Position numbers and translations under genes: made by a program
The notes under the pieces: generated by a model
Told to the model about the DNA's origin: nothing
The model's input: the letters and a program-made list of their open reading frames with translations, nothing else
The model's database searches: none
Part shown: piece after piece, positions 36,266-45,902 of the stretch
How positions within the stretch are numbered: position 1 is the first letter of the stretch
How the letters are laid out: each line of letters starts with the position of its first letter
Assembly: GCF_022758145.1 (NCBI RefSeq)
Contig: NZ_JAJVDH010000005.1
Coordinates: 248,001-312,000, forward strand
Origin: Pontibacter vulgaris
GTDB lineage: Bacteria; Bacteroidota; Bacteroidia; Cytophagales; Hymenobacteraceae
Length of the DNA: 64,000 bases
Reading direction: 5' to 3'

Positions 36266-36545
36266 ACTTATACTTTGTTTTTGCTACCACCAAAGGTTGC
36301 TGTTGCGGGTGCAAAGGTAAGGGCATCCGGGCTTTGGCCCAACACTCGCACATTAAAATCCTCCCCGCAAGCTATTATTGTTTTAATATAGTATGGTTTA
36401 GTTGTTAATTTATTGTTAGTCAGTTTGTTAAATATAATGCTATAAGTAAGTTATACTTGGTTTCGGATTCTGGCATGGTTTTTAATAATGATTCATCGGG
36501 CAGCGCGGCTTATTAAACATAGGAATTATTATTTAGGAGAAAACC

Positions 36546-37223
36546 ATGAAAAGGATATTTTTACTTATAGCAGTTGTGCTTGGCTTTGCAGCCACTGAAG
36601 TAAGCGCGCAGCAGCAGCCGGTTAGGTTCGGTATAAAAGCCGGTGTAAACCTGGCCGAGTGGGAGGGAGAGACTGTGAACAGTGCCCAGGATTTAATTGA
36701 GATGACGGATGGCTCGGTTTCGCGTAAAATGCGGGAGGGTTTTCATGTAGGAGGTTATGTAACTATACCTGTAGCGCCGGGCTTTGAAATTGAGCCGGGG
36801 TTATTATACTCGCAAAAGGGTACTAAACTTATTGGTAAGCTCCCGATTGAGCAGGTTGAGTTTCTGAATGCAACAGTTACGCTAACTAACAAAGCAGAAT
36901 ACATTGATCTGCCGGTGCTGGCTAAAGTATACGTAGGCGAAGGTTTTCATATTTATGCAGGGCCGCAGGTTTCATACCTGGTTTCTAATAAAATACAGGC
37001 CGAGGCTGGCGCATTAGGATTTAAAGCGCTTAACCGCGAATGGGATGTGAAAAACGGTTTTAACGAGTTTGATTTTGGCCTAACAGGTGGTTTGGGCTAC
37101 CGCTTCAACAGTGGTTTTAACCTGAGCGCCGGTTATGATTATGGCCTCAATCCAATTGATGAAAAAGGCAATTTCGAAACCTACAACCGCGTTATTAAGG
37201 CATCGGTAGGCTTTACTTTCTAA
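36546..37223 (+). CDS. PorT/OMP_b-brl_2-like outer membrane protein
   Basis: The 225-residue product has a signal peptide (MKRIFLLIAVVLGFAATEVSA then QQQ). Its barrel body begins VRFGIKAGVNLAEWEG and includes FEIEPGLLYSQKGTKL, YIDLPVLAKVYV and a C-terminal strand VIKASVGFTF. The pattern matches the PorT-like outer membrane family of Bacteroidota. AGGAG at 36535-36539 is 6 bases before ATG, one of few good ribosome sites here. Function unknown. Confidence 0.82.
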   Translation: MKRIFLLIAVVLGFAATEVSAQQQPVRFGIKAGVNLAEWEGETVNSAQDLIEMTDGSVSRKMREGFHVGGYVTIPVAPGFEIEPGLLYSQKGTKLIGKLPIEQVEFLNATVTLTNKAEYIDLPVLAKVYVGEGFHIYAGPQVSYLVSNKIQAEAGALGFKALNREWDVKNGFNEFDFGLTGGLGYRFNSGFNLSAGYDYGLNPIDEKGNFETYNRVIKASVGFTF

Positions 37224-37271
37224 TTGCGGTGAATAATTAAGAGTGAAGTTTAGTTTTTTGGTGAATGTTTG

Positions 37272-37303
37272 GTAGCCCCTGCAATAGTAGGGGCTACTTT
37301 ATT
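37272..37303 (+). terminator. possible intrinsic terminator
   Basis: GTAGCCCCT and AGGGGCTAC (9-bp arms, 8-nt loop) are followed by TTTATTATA. It is located about 50 bp after the PorT-like gene. Confidence 0.65.
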
Positions 37304-37362
37304 ATATAGGCTTAACTAATCAGCAGCATTAGTAGTAAAAGAAGCTGACTAAAAGTATACCT

Positions 37363-38361
37363 ATGAAAATGAAAAGTATAGTTGCCTTTATACTGTGTAT
37401 AGTAGTTTTCAGTGTGCAGGCGCAGCAAAAAGCTACTGTTTATAACGCCACCTTAGACGAGTATAAATACCCTTACCCGGTAAAACATTTTGAGGTTAGT
37501 ATAGAGGGGCAACCATATAAAATGGCTTATATGGATGTGGCTCCCGTCAAAAAAATGCAGAACCCGCAGGCGGTATTGCTGCTACATGGCAAAAATTTTT
37601 TTGGAGCTTATTGGGCAGCAACTATAAAATACCTCACCGAAAATGGCTATCGGGTAATAGTGCCCGATCAGATTGGGTTTGGTAAATCAGATAAGCCGGA
37701 AATCTACTATACTTTCCATCAGTTGGCGCAGAATACTTATAAGTTGCTGGAAAGCCTTCAGATTAATAAAGTAACTGTAGTGGGGCACTCCATGGGAGGT
37801 ATGGTGGCAACCCGTTTTGCACTTATGTACCCTAATGCAACAGCCGCTTTGGTACTAGAAAACCCGATTGGGCTGGAGGATTACCGTTTGTTTGTGCCTT
37901 ACCGTAACCTGGAGGAACTTGCGAAAGAAGAGCAGAACCGTACTGCCGAATCTATCCGGAATTATCATAAAACCTATTATATTTCCTGGAAGCCAGCTTA
38001 TGACGAATGGGTGCGGGTGCCTTCAGCTCAACTTAAAAGCCCGGATTACCCTAAAGTTGCAAAAGCCTCTGCTCTTACATACGCCATGATTTTTGAGCAG
38101 CCGGTAGTATATGAGTTCAGGAATTTAAAGGTGCCGGTTATGTTGGTAATTGGGCAGGAGGACAGAACAATTGTGGGCAAAGGCTATATTAAAGAACCTG
38201 AGGTAATAAAATTGCATGGCCAGTACCCTGAGTTAGGAAAACAGGTAGCAGCTGCTATACCTGGTGCTAAATTGGTAGAGTTGCCAAATGTTGGTCATAT
38301 TCCGCACATCGAGGCACCAGACCAGTTTCATAAGGCTTTATCAGGGTTTATTAAAAAGTAA
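37363..38361 (+). CDS. exported alpha/beta hydrolase
   Basis: The 332-residue product has a signal peptide (KSIVAFILCIVVFSVQA then QQK) and an alpha/beta hydrolase domain. VLLLHGKNFFGAYW gives the oxyanion part, DQIGFGKSD follows, and GHSMGG has Ser143 as nucleophile. VIGQEDRTIVG is the likely acid region and NVGHIPHIEAP carries the catalytic His. Such exported hydrolases are common in Bacteroidota. The substrate is unknown. The stop is only 4 bp from the stop of the convergent small membrane gene, with no terminator between them. Confidence 0.86.
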   Translation: MKMKSIVAFILCIVVFSVQAQQKATVYNATLDEYKYPYPVKHFEVSIEGQPYKMAYMDVAPVKKMQNPQAVLLLHGKNFFGAYWAATIKYLTENGYRVIVPDQIGFGKSDKPEIYYTFHQLAQNTYKLLESLQINKVTVVGHSMGGMVATRFALMYPNATAALVLENPIGLEDYRLFVPYRNLEELAKEEQNRTAESIRNYHKTYYISWKPAYDEWVRVPSAQLKSPDYPKVAKASALTYAMIFEQPVVYEFRNLKVPVMLVIGQEDRTIVGKGYIKEPEVIKLHGQYPELGKQVAAAIPGAKLVELPNVGHIPHIEAPDQFHKALSGFIKK

Positions 38362-38365
38362 TGTT

Positions 38366-38596
38366 TTAATGATGATGGTGATGATCGTGGCCATTGCCTG
38401 GTTTGCTGTTATAGTTTACATAAGTGCCGATGGCAAAAAATGTGAACCAGCAGATATATAATGCATTAAAATTATCTACCGATTTACCTAAGAAGAGCAG
38501 GATAAGGTTCGCTACCAGCGTCATGACCAGGCCAGTGGCAGCCACAAACTGGTAAGAGTTCATCTCCCGCGGATCGTAAATTTTCGATAATTTCAT
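38366..38596 (-). CDS. small membrane protein with natural oligo-His tail
   Basis: The 76-residue protein has two hydrophobic segments (about 17-36 and 44-60), YDPREMNSYQF before the first, and a C-terminal tail ending GNGHDHHHHH. The histidine-rich end could bind metal or simply be surface-exposed. The start and balanced codon use suggest a real gene. No family recognised. It is convergent with the exported hydrolase, with a 4-bp gap. Confidence 0.66.
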   Translation of the reverse strand: MKLSKIYDPREMNSYQFVAATGLVMTLVANLILLFLGKSVDNFNALYICWFTFFAIGTYVNYNSKPGNGHDHHHHH

Positions 38597-38823
38597 GAGG
38601 TCAGGTTATAGTATGATCTTAGGCATAACACAATGCAGGCAACAGAGGTGCCATTTTAATTTGTAAAGATAAGTATACTTAGCGTGTTTACTTTCTTTGC
38701 CAACATTATAACTGGTCAATTTATGTAATCTTTTAGGTTCTACAGCATAAGGCCCAAACCTGTTGATTTGAACATGCACAGGAGGAGCGCGTATACAAAT
38801 ATTCGAACCAGAAATTTCAGATT

Positions 38824-39195
38824 ATGTCAATAAGAGAAGAAGATCAGCAAAATACACCCGGTAAGGTTAAAAATGTAAACGACGATTTTAACCAGCGCAT
38901 GGCACCCGGTAATCGTCCAGACCCTTCAGCAAAACGTAATGTTGGGAAAGATGGCGCATTAGAACGAGAAGGGCAGAAAGACAAACTTGAAAACCTGCAC
39001 ATTCAAGGCAACGAAACCACAGGCTACGGTGCTAACGATAAAACCGAAATCGAATCTTTTGCACAAGGCCCGGGGTTTGAGTATGAAGGCAGCGATACTG
39101 CCATGGGCGATAGTGTAAACGGCATACGTAGCCAGGACCAGCCTTTGGGCAGCGATAAAACTAAACCAAACGACGCCGACCAAAGCCGGATTTAA
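38824..39195 (+). CDS. hydrophilic protein of low complexity, unknown function
   Basis: This 123-residue protein is very hydrophilic and poor in aromatic residues. It has runs such as REEDQQNTPGKVKNVNDDF and GADRSQDQPLGSD-like segments (ending PNDADQSRI). It has no signal peptide and is predicted to be mostly disordered, similar in style to bacterial stress-related hydrophilins, but no family match is claimed. A strong hairpin follows. Confidence 0.6.
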   Translation: MSIREEDQQNTPGKVKNVNDDFNQRMAPGNRPDPSAKRNVGKDGALEREGQKDKLENLHIQGNETTGYGANDKTEIESFAQGPGFEYEGSDTAMGDSVNGIRSQDQPLGSDKTKPNDADQSRI

Positions 39196-39207
39196 TTTTA
39201 TATCTAT

Positions 39208-39254
39208 AAAAAAGAAGCGGGCAACTATGAAGTATAGTTGCCCGCTTCTTTTTT
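39208..39254. terminator. bidirectional intrinsic terminator
   Basis: A 21-bp perfect inverted repeat starting AAAAAAGAAGCGGGCAACTA, with a GAAGT loop. The loop and adjoining arm read AAGTATAG. Confidence 0.9.
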
Positions 39255-39317
39255 ATGTTGCGGATAAGATAAAGGCCTCCTTCTTCAGCTGGCCTTTATC
39301 ATCCGTTGGGTTGGTTG

Positions 39318-39698
39318 CTATTTTTCGTTGGCAGCTGCCATATATGCTGCGTTTTGGCGAGATTTATAAGCATCGTAAGCTTGCAGCTGGTTAGGGGTAA
39401 GTATAGTTACTACCGCTTTTTCATAAACTGTTTTCAACTCTGTAAGCTTCGCATCACGCGCAGCCAAATCCTGGGCAAAAGCAATTCTTATTTCCTCGGT
39501 TTTAATCATGTGCTCACGGTTTAACGCTTTTAGCTTAATATATTCCGGCTCATTTAAGCGTAGTTTTTCTGCCATTTCCCGTGTCATTTCAGTGCATTTA
39601 GCCTCTGCTTCACGGCTTAGTGTTTGGCCAACAGACTGAGCAAAAGAATTTGTGTAGCAAAGCAAGGCAGTTATAGCTATAAGTAAAGTTTTTTTCAT
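39318..39698 (-). CDS. Spy/CpxP-like periplasmic protein
   Basis: The 126-residue product has a signal peptide (MKKTLLIAITALLCYTNSFA then QSVG). Its helical body resembles the 34658 protein: EKLRLNEPEYIKLKALNREH and the LTxxQ motif ILTPNQLQAYD near the C-terminus. A periplasmic chaperone or stress role is inferred. It is preceded by a 350-bp AT-rich gap. Confidence 0.72.
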   Translation of the reverse strand: MKKTLLIAITALLCYTNSFAQSVGQTLSREAEAKCTEMTREMAEKLRLNEPEYIKLKALNREHMIKTEEIRIAFAQDLAARDAKLTELKTVYEKAVVTILTPNQLQAYDAYKSRQNAAYMAAANEK

Positions 39699-40001
39699 GG
39701 TTTTAAGGGTAAGTTATATTGTATTTGAACTATATTTAGTGTTTGGTATTTTGTGTTATTGTAATAGTTATATAAATATATTTTGGATTATTTACGAGGG
39801 TAACAGCAGGTAGTTGTTGTAGAATCAATAAAAAAGTTATATATAGTGTTTGTTATTTGTTTTATCTAATTTTGTATGGCAATTATTTAATTTACATTAA
39901 TATTTTATTTTTTATATATTTTGATTAGTATATAAAAAGTTATACTTGTTAAAACTGAATTAATTGTGCTTTGTCGGGGAATTTGCCTGGGGTTGAAGCA
40001 T
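39699..40001. other. AT-rich intergenic region
   Basis: No gene. The sequence is strongly AT-rich (39720-39950) and probably contains the promoter of the minus-strand Spy-like gene. Confidence 0.45.
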
Positions 40002-40033
40002 AAAAAAAGCCCCGGCTATTTTAGCCGGGGCTT
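40002..40033 (-). terminator. intrinsic terminator of the RhlE gene
   Basis: AAGCCCCGGCTA and its complement form a 12-bp stem with a 3-nt loop. The seven A residues at 40002-40008 are a U tract for minus-strand transcripts. Confidence 0.88.
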
Positions 40034-40055
40034 CCCATTTATTTGTTAAGCTTTG

Positions 40056-41414
40056 TTAAGCTTCTCTTTTATTAACTGTAGCGTTGGTTCGGTTGTTTTT
40101 ACTTTGGCCCTGGCTGCGGTTCTTATTGCGCCAGTTGCCATTGTTACCTGTGCCATTATTGGCACTTCCAGCTGCATTGCTGCTTCTGTTGCCATTTCCA
40201 TTGCCGCCATTTCTTCTTTGCTGCTGGCCACCATTGCCTTTTGCTTTTGGTGGCGCAATGGCTCCTTCCGGCTGTGCTGATACGTAAGGGTGTTCCTTAT
40301 CAACAGGCAATTGCTTCTGAATCAGCTTCTGAATATCGCGCAGGTAAACACGTTCTTCTAAATCGCAGAACGAAAGGGCAATGCCTTCGTTGCCGGCACG
40401 GCCGGTGCGGCCAATACGGTGCACATATGTTTCAGGCTCATTAGGCAATTCAAAGTTTATCACATGCGAAAGTTCTTCCACGTCAATACCACGGGCCGCA
40501 ATATCGGTTGCAACCAAAACGCGGGTGCTGCCTGCTTTAAAATTGCTAAGCGCGCGTTGTCTTGCATTCTGCGACTTGTTACCATGTATAGCTTCGGCCT
40601 GTATTTCTACCCGGTTCAGTTCTTTAGCAACGCGGTCAGCACCGTGCTTGGTGCGTGTAAATACAAGGGCGCGTGCAATATTGCCTTCTTCCAGTATATG
40701 GCGTAACAAAGCACGTTTATCGTTTTTCTCTACCATGTATATCATCTGCTCTACTTTGTCAGCAGTAGATGAAACCGGTGTAACTTCCACTTTTAACGGA
40801 TCAATTAAGATCGTGTCAGCAAGTTTCTGGATTTCGGTTGGCATGGTAGCCGAGAAGAATAGCGACTGGCGCTTTATTGGCAACAATGGAATAATACGCT
40901 TTATATCATGTATAAAACCCATATCCAGCATACGGTCGGCTTCATCCAGCACAAACAGGTCGATATACTTCAGGTTAATGAATCCCTGGCCAATTAAGTC
41001 CAGTAAGCGGCCCGGCGTTGCGATAAGCACATCTACACCTTTGCGCAGTACCTGTGTTTGAGCATGTTGCGATACGCCGCCAAAAATTACGGTGTGCTTA
41101 ATGTTTGTGTTTTTGCCGTAAGCTGTAAAGCTTTCTCCGATCTGGATAGCAAGCTCGCGGGTTGGGGTAAGTATAAGGCACTTAATAGATGCGTATACTT
41201 TCTTACCTGATTGCTGCTTGTTATGCAGCAACTGCAGAATAGGAAGGGCAAAGGCAGCTGTTTTACCAGTACCAGTCTGGGCGCAGCCTAACAGGTCGCG
41301 TCCGGCCAATACTTTTGGTATAGCTTGCTGCTGTATAGGCGTGGGGTTAGTATAGCCTTCTGCCTGCAATGCCTTCAGTATAGGATCTATTAAATTAAGT
41401 TGATCAAATGTCAT
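40056..41414 (-). CDS. rhlE: DEAD-box RNA helicase, RhlE type
   Basis: From the ATG at 41414 the protein is 452 residues and begins [16 protein letters not shown]. An upstream in-frame ATG at 41555 would add 47 unusual residues and is rejected. Helicase motifs are complete: the Q motif ([13 protein letters not shown]), AQTGTGKT (I), PTRELA (Ia), DEAD (II), SAT (III), ARGID (V) and HRIGRTGR (VI). The last 70 residues are Gly/Asn/Gln/Arg-rich and disordered ([19 protein letters not shown]). RhlE proteins remodel RNA in ribosome assembly and cold adaptation. It is cytoplasmic. Confidence 0.93.
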   Translation of the reverse strand: MTFDQLNLIDPILKALQAEGYTNPTPIQQQAIPKVLAGRDLLGCAQTGTGKTAAFALPILQLLHNKQQSGKKVYASIKCLILTPTRELAIQIGESFTAYGKNTNIKHTVIFGGVSQHAQTQVLRKGVDVLIATPGRLLDLIGQGFINLKYIDLFVLDEADRMLDMGFIHDIKRIIPLLPIKRQSLFFSATMPTEIQKLADTILIDPLKVEVTPVSSTADKVEQMIYMVEKNDKRALLRHILEEGNIARALVFTRTKHGADRVAKELNRVEIQAEAIHGNKSQNARQRALSNFKAGSTRVLVATDIAARGIDVEELSHVINFELPNEPETYVHRIGRTGRAGNEGIALSFCDLEERVYLRDIQKLIQKQLPVDKEHPYVSAQPEGAIAPPKAKGNGGQQQRRNGGNGNGNRSSNAAGSANNGTGNNGNWRNKNRSQGQSKNNRTNATVNKREA

Positions 41415-41725
41415 ATATAAATTTTGATAATAATCTCCAAAGGTACTGCTATATTTTAGCATACCATTTTTTATTTCACCAGTGATGTGGCAGAAGAAAA
41501 GAGAGGAGGTCGGCTTGATTAAGTATGTAACGCTACAAGGGTAGTAATAATTCAATAGCCGTAGCTTATACTCTGAGCCTGCTGGTATAGATAAGGCAAC
41601 GCTTTCTGGCGGTACGGGAGTATGATTTGAAAGGAAGTGTGATTTATACCTTTAACTTAAAGTTTATAACTGAAGGAAGCTCAGAGTTGGAAGTATAGAG
41701 GTTTGTTAAAGTATAGATGTTTGTT
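41415..41725. other. 311-bp upstream region of rhlE
   Basis: No gene. The sequence is upstream of the minus-strand helicase and downstream of the receiver gene terminator. It contains AAGTATA-type sites near 41690-41715. Confidence 0.4.
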
Positions 41726-41768
41726 AATCAAAAAGCCCCGGCATTTTTTGCGTCGGGGCTTTTTGATT
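41726..41768. terminator. intrinsic terminator after the receiver gene
   Basis: AATCAAAAAGCCCCG and its complement form a 15-bp perfect stem. The arms overlap the end of the receiver coding region by two bases. Confidence 0.88.
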
Positions 41769-42171
41769 AAATAAATTCATCTTTTATAAACTCCAGAATT
41801 TCAGGGGAAAGCGGCTTGGAGAAAAAGTCCTTTACCTCTTCCAGGCTTTTAGCGCTTACAATATCTTTCCTGTCTACTGCAGACGAAAGCATGAATAGGT
41901 TGCAGCGGCCTGTTACCTCTTCCGGAAGTTTGCGATACTCATCAATAAAAGACCAGCCATCCATGCCTGGCATGTTAATATCCAGGAAAATAAGTTCAGG
42001 AAAACTGGCAGGAGCTTTTTCTGTAGCTTCTTTCAAAAAGCTTAACGCCTCTTCAGCCCATTCAAAACTAATAACTTCCTCTGCGAACTTTTCATTTTTG
42101 ATAATGCTCTCGCAAACAAAATTGTTTACCTGATCGTCATCTATCAAAACTACCCTTCTCAAAGTACTCAT
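41767..42171 (-). CDS. stand-alone CheY-like response regulator
   Basis: The 134-residue receiver domain has the acidic cluster DDD at 11-13, the phospho-acceptor Asp64 in IFLDINMPGMDG, Ser/Thr near 96 (MLSSA) and Lys at about 118 in FFSKPL. There is no output domain. It starts 8 bp after the stop of the histidine kinase gene on the same strand, so the two are co-transcribed and probably form a signalling pair. Output must go through another partner. Confidence 0.92.
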   Translation of the reverse strand: MSTLRRVVLIDDDQVNNFVCESIIKNEKFAEEVISFEWAEEALSFLKEATEKAPASFPELIFLDINMPGMDGWSFIDEYRKLPEEVTGRCNLFMLSSAVDRKDIVSAKSLEEVKDFFSKPLSPEILEFIKDEFI

Positions 42172-42179
42172 TTATTTAC

Positions 42180-45100
42180 CTAACTTTTAAAATACACATG
42201 AAAGGTTGTACCCACACCCACCTGGCTTTCTACCTCAACTTTACCTCCAAGTAGCTCTGTTTGTGTTTTAACTAAATGGAGGCCAATGCCTTTGCCTTCT
42301 TTGTCGTGGTGAAAACGTTTGTACAGACCAAAAACTTTTTCTTTCTCTTTTTCCAGATCAATTCCCAGGCCATTATCGCTGACCATAAGACAAATATAAC
42401 CATGTAAGCGCAAAGTTTTTACCTGTAAGTATAACTTTCTGTCCGGCGAACGATATTTTAACGCATTTGATATCAGATTTAGCATAATACTATAAGCATA
42501 ACTTCTGATAGTTAGCAGGGTAGGGGCATCTTCAAAATCATATTCCAGGCGGGCATCCGATTTTTCCAATTCATCAGACAAGCCATCTTTTACATGCTCC
42601 AGCAGTTGGCAAAATGCTACTTCTTCCTTTACCTTGTTTATCTCGCTACGGATGGTAAGTATATCGTTCAGGTCGCGGATGGTTGAATCCAGCAACTTCG
42701 CCGATTTAAACAGGTTATCAATTACACGGTTATTCAGTAGTTGATCAGGGCGTTTACGATCGTATATAGAAGTAAGGCCCAGTATGTTGGCAATAGGCGC
42801 CCGCAGGTTATGCGAAACAATGTAAGCAAACTGTTGCAGGTTCTGGTTTTGTTTCAGTAACTGCTCGGTCAGGTCGTTGCGTTTGTTTTCGGCAATTTTA
42901 TACTCTGTCATGTCCGATGCAGAGCCATCGAGCCTGATCACATTTCCTTTTTCATCAAGCTTAGGTGATATGCGTAACATCAGCCATTTTATAACCCTGT
43001 CGCGGCGAATAATGCATACTTCGCATTGCTGGCTTTGCCCGGCCAGTAAATTAGGAATGATCTGGCCTAATAACTGCTGTTTATCCTGGGCGCGCATAAT
43101 GCTAAACCATAGTTTCGGATTCGCCATGAAATCTTCCACGGTATAGCCGGTTAGCTCATGGCACTGTTGGCTGATGTACGTAAGTACGGCATCTGTGCCC
43201 ATAGAGAAAATAACTTCGGGAATGTTTTCCAAAGTGGATTGTAGCAGGTTTTTAGCTGCTCTTACCTCTTGTTCTCTTTTTATTCGCTCCGTAATATCCT
43301 GAACTGTAGCTGTTACTCGAATAGCATTGCCATTCTCATCCCTGATTATTTCGCCGATATGGTAAAGGTATCTTACGGTACCGTCGGAATGCAAAATGCG
43401 GTGTTCCAGCCTTAGTTCACTGTTATTGGCAAGTGCCTCGTTATACTTTTCCAGCGCCATAGCACGGTCCTCCGGGTGAAAGCGCATTACTACATTGGCA
43501 AATGTTGGCCTGAAATCAGATTTGGAAACACCATAAATATGGTATACTTCATCCGAGAAGTGTAGCAATTCGCGTTGCAGGTCATATTCCCAGTTGCCAA
43601 AATGAGCCAGTTGCTGTGCACGTTCCAACTGTGCCTCGTTGCGCTTTATCGTTTCAATGGCCTTTTTACGCTCCGATATGTTATTTATACTTAACGAAAC
43701 AGCCTGTACTTTACCCCTTGAGTTGAACACCGGCCTGAACGCAATTTCATGCCAATAGCTGCCATTGCCGGTTTCGTATACTATAGTTTCTCCCTGTATA
43801 GCCTGCGCATGGTGTTTCAGTATTTCCTGCTTCAGCGATGTGTCTACAAATTCAAGTATACTTTGTCCTGTTTGTAAATCTTTAAGCAGATAGCTCTTTA
43901 CTTCTGTTTGGGCTACAGCATTAAAAGAAACTATATTCAGGTGCTCATCTAACAAATAAATTGCCTGTGGCGAGCTGTTATGCAGGGCACGCAGGTTGGC
44001 TTCGCTTTCGGCCAGTTTTTCCTGGGCCTCTTTCTGGAAAGTGATATCAATAAAAGTACCGTTCCAGATAATAACACCATTCTCTTTCAGGGTTGGCATA
44101 CTGTGGCCACGCAGCCATTTCCATTTTTTCTGCCTGGCATGCCATATCCTGAACTCCAGCATCCAGGGGGTTAAGGTTTGGTAAGATTGCTGTGTTGATC
44201 TCACCATGGCAGGTACATCCTGTGGGTGCAGGTCTTTGAATAGCTTGTCGGGGTCGGCGTATACTTCTGATGGGTGTACGCCATACAATTCAACAATACC
44301 TTCGCTTACGTAAGGGAAGCTGAACTTTTGGTTGCTATCCATCTGAAACTGGTAAACTACGCCCGGTAAGCTGGAGCTGATCTCGCGCAGCTGCTTTTCA
44401 TTATGCTCTATAAGCTTTGAAGCCTGTACGCGTTCCTCTATATTAACAGCAATGGCCAACCTCGGGTGATGGTCGGCCTGCTCAGGCAAGGGGTGTGATA
44501 TTACCTCTACCGTAAAAGTTGTGTCGTCTTTGCGTTTGTGGCGCAAGGTGTCAGTTGCTGAGGCAAAGCGGTTTGTTCTGGATAGCTGGCGCTGCGATTG
44601 CTCTATTTCATCCACGGGCAGTAAGTCATAAAAAGTCATCTCCAGGAATTCCTCCCGTGTATAACCATACTCATCTGAAGCAGCCTGGTTTACCGCTATA
44701 AATTTACAAGTATGCTGATCGTACACCAGCATAGGCAGCGGGTTGTGCTCAAACAGCATTTTATACTGGCGGCTGCTTTCGTTAAGGGCCATTTCAAGTT
44801 GCTGCCGTTCCTGTATCTCGGCATTCAGAAGCAAATTGTCGCGCCGGAGCCTTTTAATCACATGCCGTAGCAAAAGGGCACCTGCCAGAGCTAAAAAGAA
44901 AGTAAGTATAAGCAGGAGTTTATACTTCCGTACTGCACCATTAAAAGACTCTACCGCATGGTCGCCATTGCCTTGTATAGTGTCCCGGATACCTGCGCTT
45001 AGTTCTTTAAGTAAATGCTGATGTACCTGGTAGGCTGGTGTAAGTACCTGTATGTTATAGGTTTGGGTTTCCTGTAGTTTGCCCTGCTGGCTTAGATCGA

Positions 45101-45575
45101 GCTGTTGCTTAATGTGGTCCTGGTAAATGCGCTGCTCGCTTATAAAAGCATGCAGTATTTTTTCATGTTCCCTGTCCTGCAGGAGCTGATCAAGTTTATT
45201 TAAGGCTACCTGGTGTTGCGCATTAATGATGTCTATGTCTTTGGCATAGCGTAATTTTAACTCCGGATTAGCGGTAGACAGGTGCTCCAGTACTTTATTA
45301 TAGATCGCGTCTTCGTTCTCGTGCAGGCTGTTTATCAGGTCCAGTTTATACATGGCATCGGCAACCATGGCATTATAGTTAATCTGAACTTTACGCGCTC
45401 CTAAAAATGACAACATACTTACAGCAACCAGCGCAGCAAGCAAAACACCAAACGCAACAGCTACGAATTTGATGGTTTTGCCGCTATGGTAAGCAATGTT
45501 TAATCTGTTTCTGAATATCATGTTAAAGCTTTGCGCCTGATTGCCTGTGCTTCTAATCTTCCAATTTAGGAACAT
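42180..45575 (-). CDS. multi-PAS membrane sensor histidine kinase
   Basis: The 1,131-residue protein has an N-terminal span (about 38-60), a helical extracytoplasmic region of some 160 residues resembling a four-helix-bundle sensor, and a second span near 215-235. Five PAS/PAC modules follow between about 265 and 870 (FEHNPLPMLVYDQH, YVSEGIVELYGVHPSEV, NSSPQAIYLLDEH, HIYGVSKSDF, NIPEVIFSMG). The H box is AYIVSHNLRAPIANILGL. ATP-lid motifs are NLISNALKYRSP, DNGLGIDL and GKGIGLHLVKT. An alternative ATG is at 45521. The signal sensed is unknown. It is paired with the adjacent receiver protein. Confidence 0.93.
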   Translation of the reverse strand: MFLNWKIRSTGNQAQSFNMIFRNRLNIAYHSGKTIKFVAVAFGVLLAALVAVSMLSFLGARKVQINYNAMVADAMYKLDLINSLHENEDAIYNKVLEHLSTANPELKLRYAKDIDIINAQHQVALNKLDQLLQDREHEKILHAFISEQRIYQDHIKQQLDLSQQGKLQETQTYNIQVLTPAYQVHQHLLKELSAGIRDTIQGNGDHAVESFNGAVRKYKLLLILTFFLALAGALLLRHVIKRLRRDNLLLNAEIQERQQLEMALNESSRQYKMLFEHNPLPMLVYDQHTCKFIAVNQAASDEYGYTREEFLEMTFYDLLPVDEIEQSQRQLSRTNRFASATDTLRHKRKDDTTFTVEVISHPLPEQADHHPRLAIAVNIEERVQASKLIEHNEKQLREISSSLPGVVYQFQMDSNQKFSFPYVSEGIVELYGVHPSEVYADPDKLFKDLHPQDVPAMVRSTQQSYQTLTPWMLEFRIWHARQKKWKWLRGHSMPTLKENGVIIWNGTFIDITFQKEAQEKLAESEANLRALHNSSPQAIYLLDEHLNIVSFNAVAQTEVKSYLLKDLQTGQSILEFVDTSLKQEILKHHAQAIQGETIVYETGNGSYWHEIAFRPVFNSRGKVQAVSLSINNISERKKAIETIKRNEAQLERAQQLAHFGNWEYDLQRELLHFSDEVYHIYGVSKSDFRPTFANVVMRFHPEDRAMALEKYNEALANNSELRLEHRILHSDGTVRYLYHIGEIIRDENGNAIRVTATVQDITERIKREQEVRAAKNLLQSTLENIPEVIFSMGTDAVLTYISQQCHELTGYTVEDFMANPKLWFSIMRAQDKQQLLGQIIPNLLAGQSQQCEVCIIRRDRVIKWLMLRISPKLDEKGNVIRLDGSASDMTEYKIAENKRNDLTEQLLKQNQNLQQFAYIVSHNLRAPIANILGLTSIYDRKRPDQLLNNRVIDNLFKSAKLLDSTIRDLNDILTIRSEINKVKEEVAFCQLLEHVKDGLSDELEKSDARLEYDFEDAPTLLTIRSYAYSIMLNLISNALKYRSPDRKLYLQVKTLRLHGYICLMVSDNGLGIDLEKEKEKVFGLYKRFHHDKEGKGIGLHLVKTQTELLGGKVEVESQVGVGTTFHVYFKS

Positions 45576-45862
45576 ATCTTTAGAAGGACAAACCAGTAGG
45601 TATGCATACCTACCAGATTATTAGCAAAATTTACCCTCTTTTTAGTTCCATTTTAAATACATCGGGCTTATAAAATCTATATTTATAATAGCTGTGCTTA
45701 TACTTTAGGAAAGTGTTGTGTGATAGCAGCATAGTATTAAAATCAGTACTTACAATTGTAGTTACAACCTATTTTTTATCTAAAAACCGTACAAAAGTGT
45801 ATTGCATTAAAATCTGTAAACCTTATCCGGAAAAGTGTAATGAAAACGCAATAGTGCAGGTG
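45576..45862. other. divergent upstream region between the kinase and copA
   Basis: This gap of about 330 bp is upstream of both the minus-strand kinase and plus-strand copper ATPase. It has several AAGTATA-type sites near 45700. No operator with a clear palindrome for a CueR/CopY type regulator was found. Confidence 0.4.
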
Positions 45863-45870
45863 TATCTTTG
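45863..45870 (+). promoter_or_regulatory. -7 box of the copper ATPase gene
   Basis: TATCTTTG matches TAnnTTTG exactly, 32 bp upstream of the ATG. No obvious TTG -33 box is present. GGAGA at 45891-45895 is an unusually good ribosome site 7 bases before ATG. Confidence 0.5.
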
Positions 45871-45902
45871 TAACATCAGAAATTAAGAAAGGAGACACCA
45901 CG

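Noticed and set aside
40381..41061. long plus-strand frame opposite the RhlE helicase
   Set aside because: It is antisense to conserved helicase motifs and has no motifs of its own.
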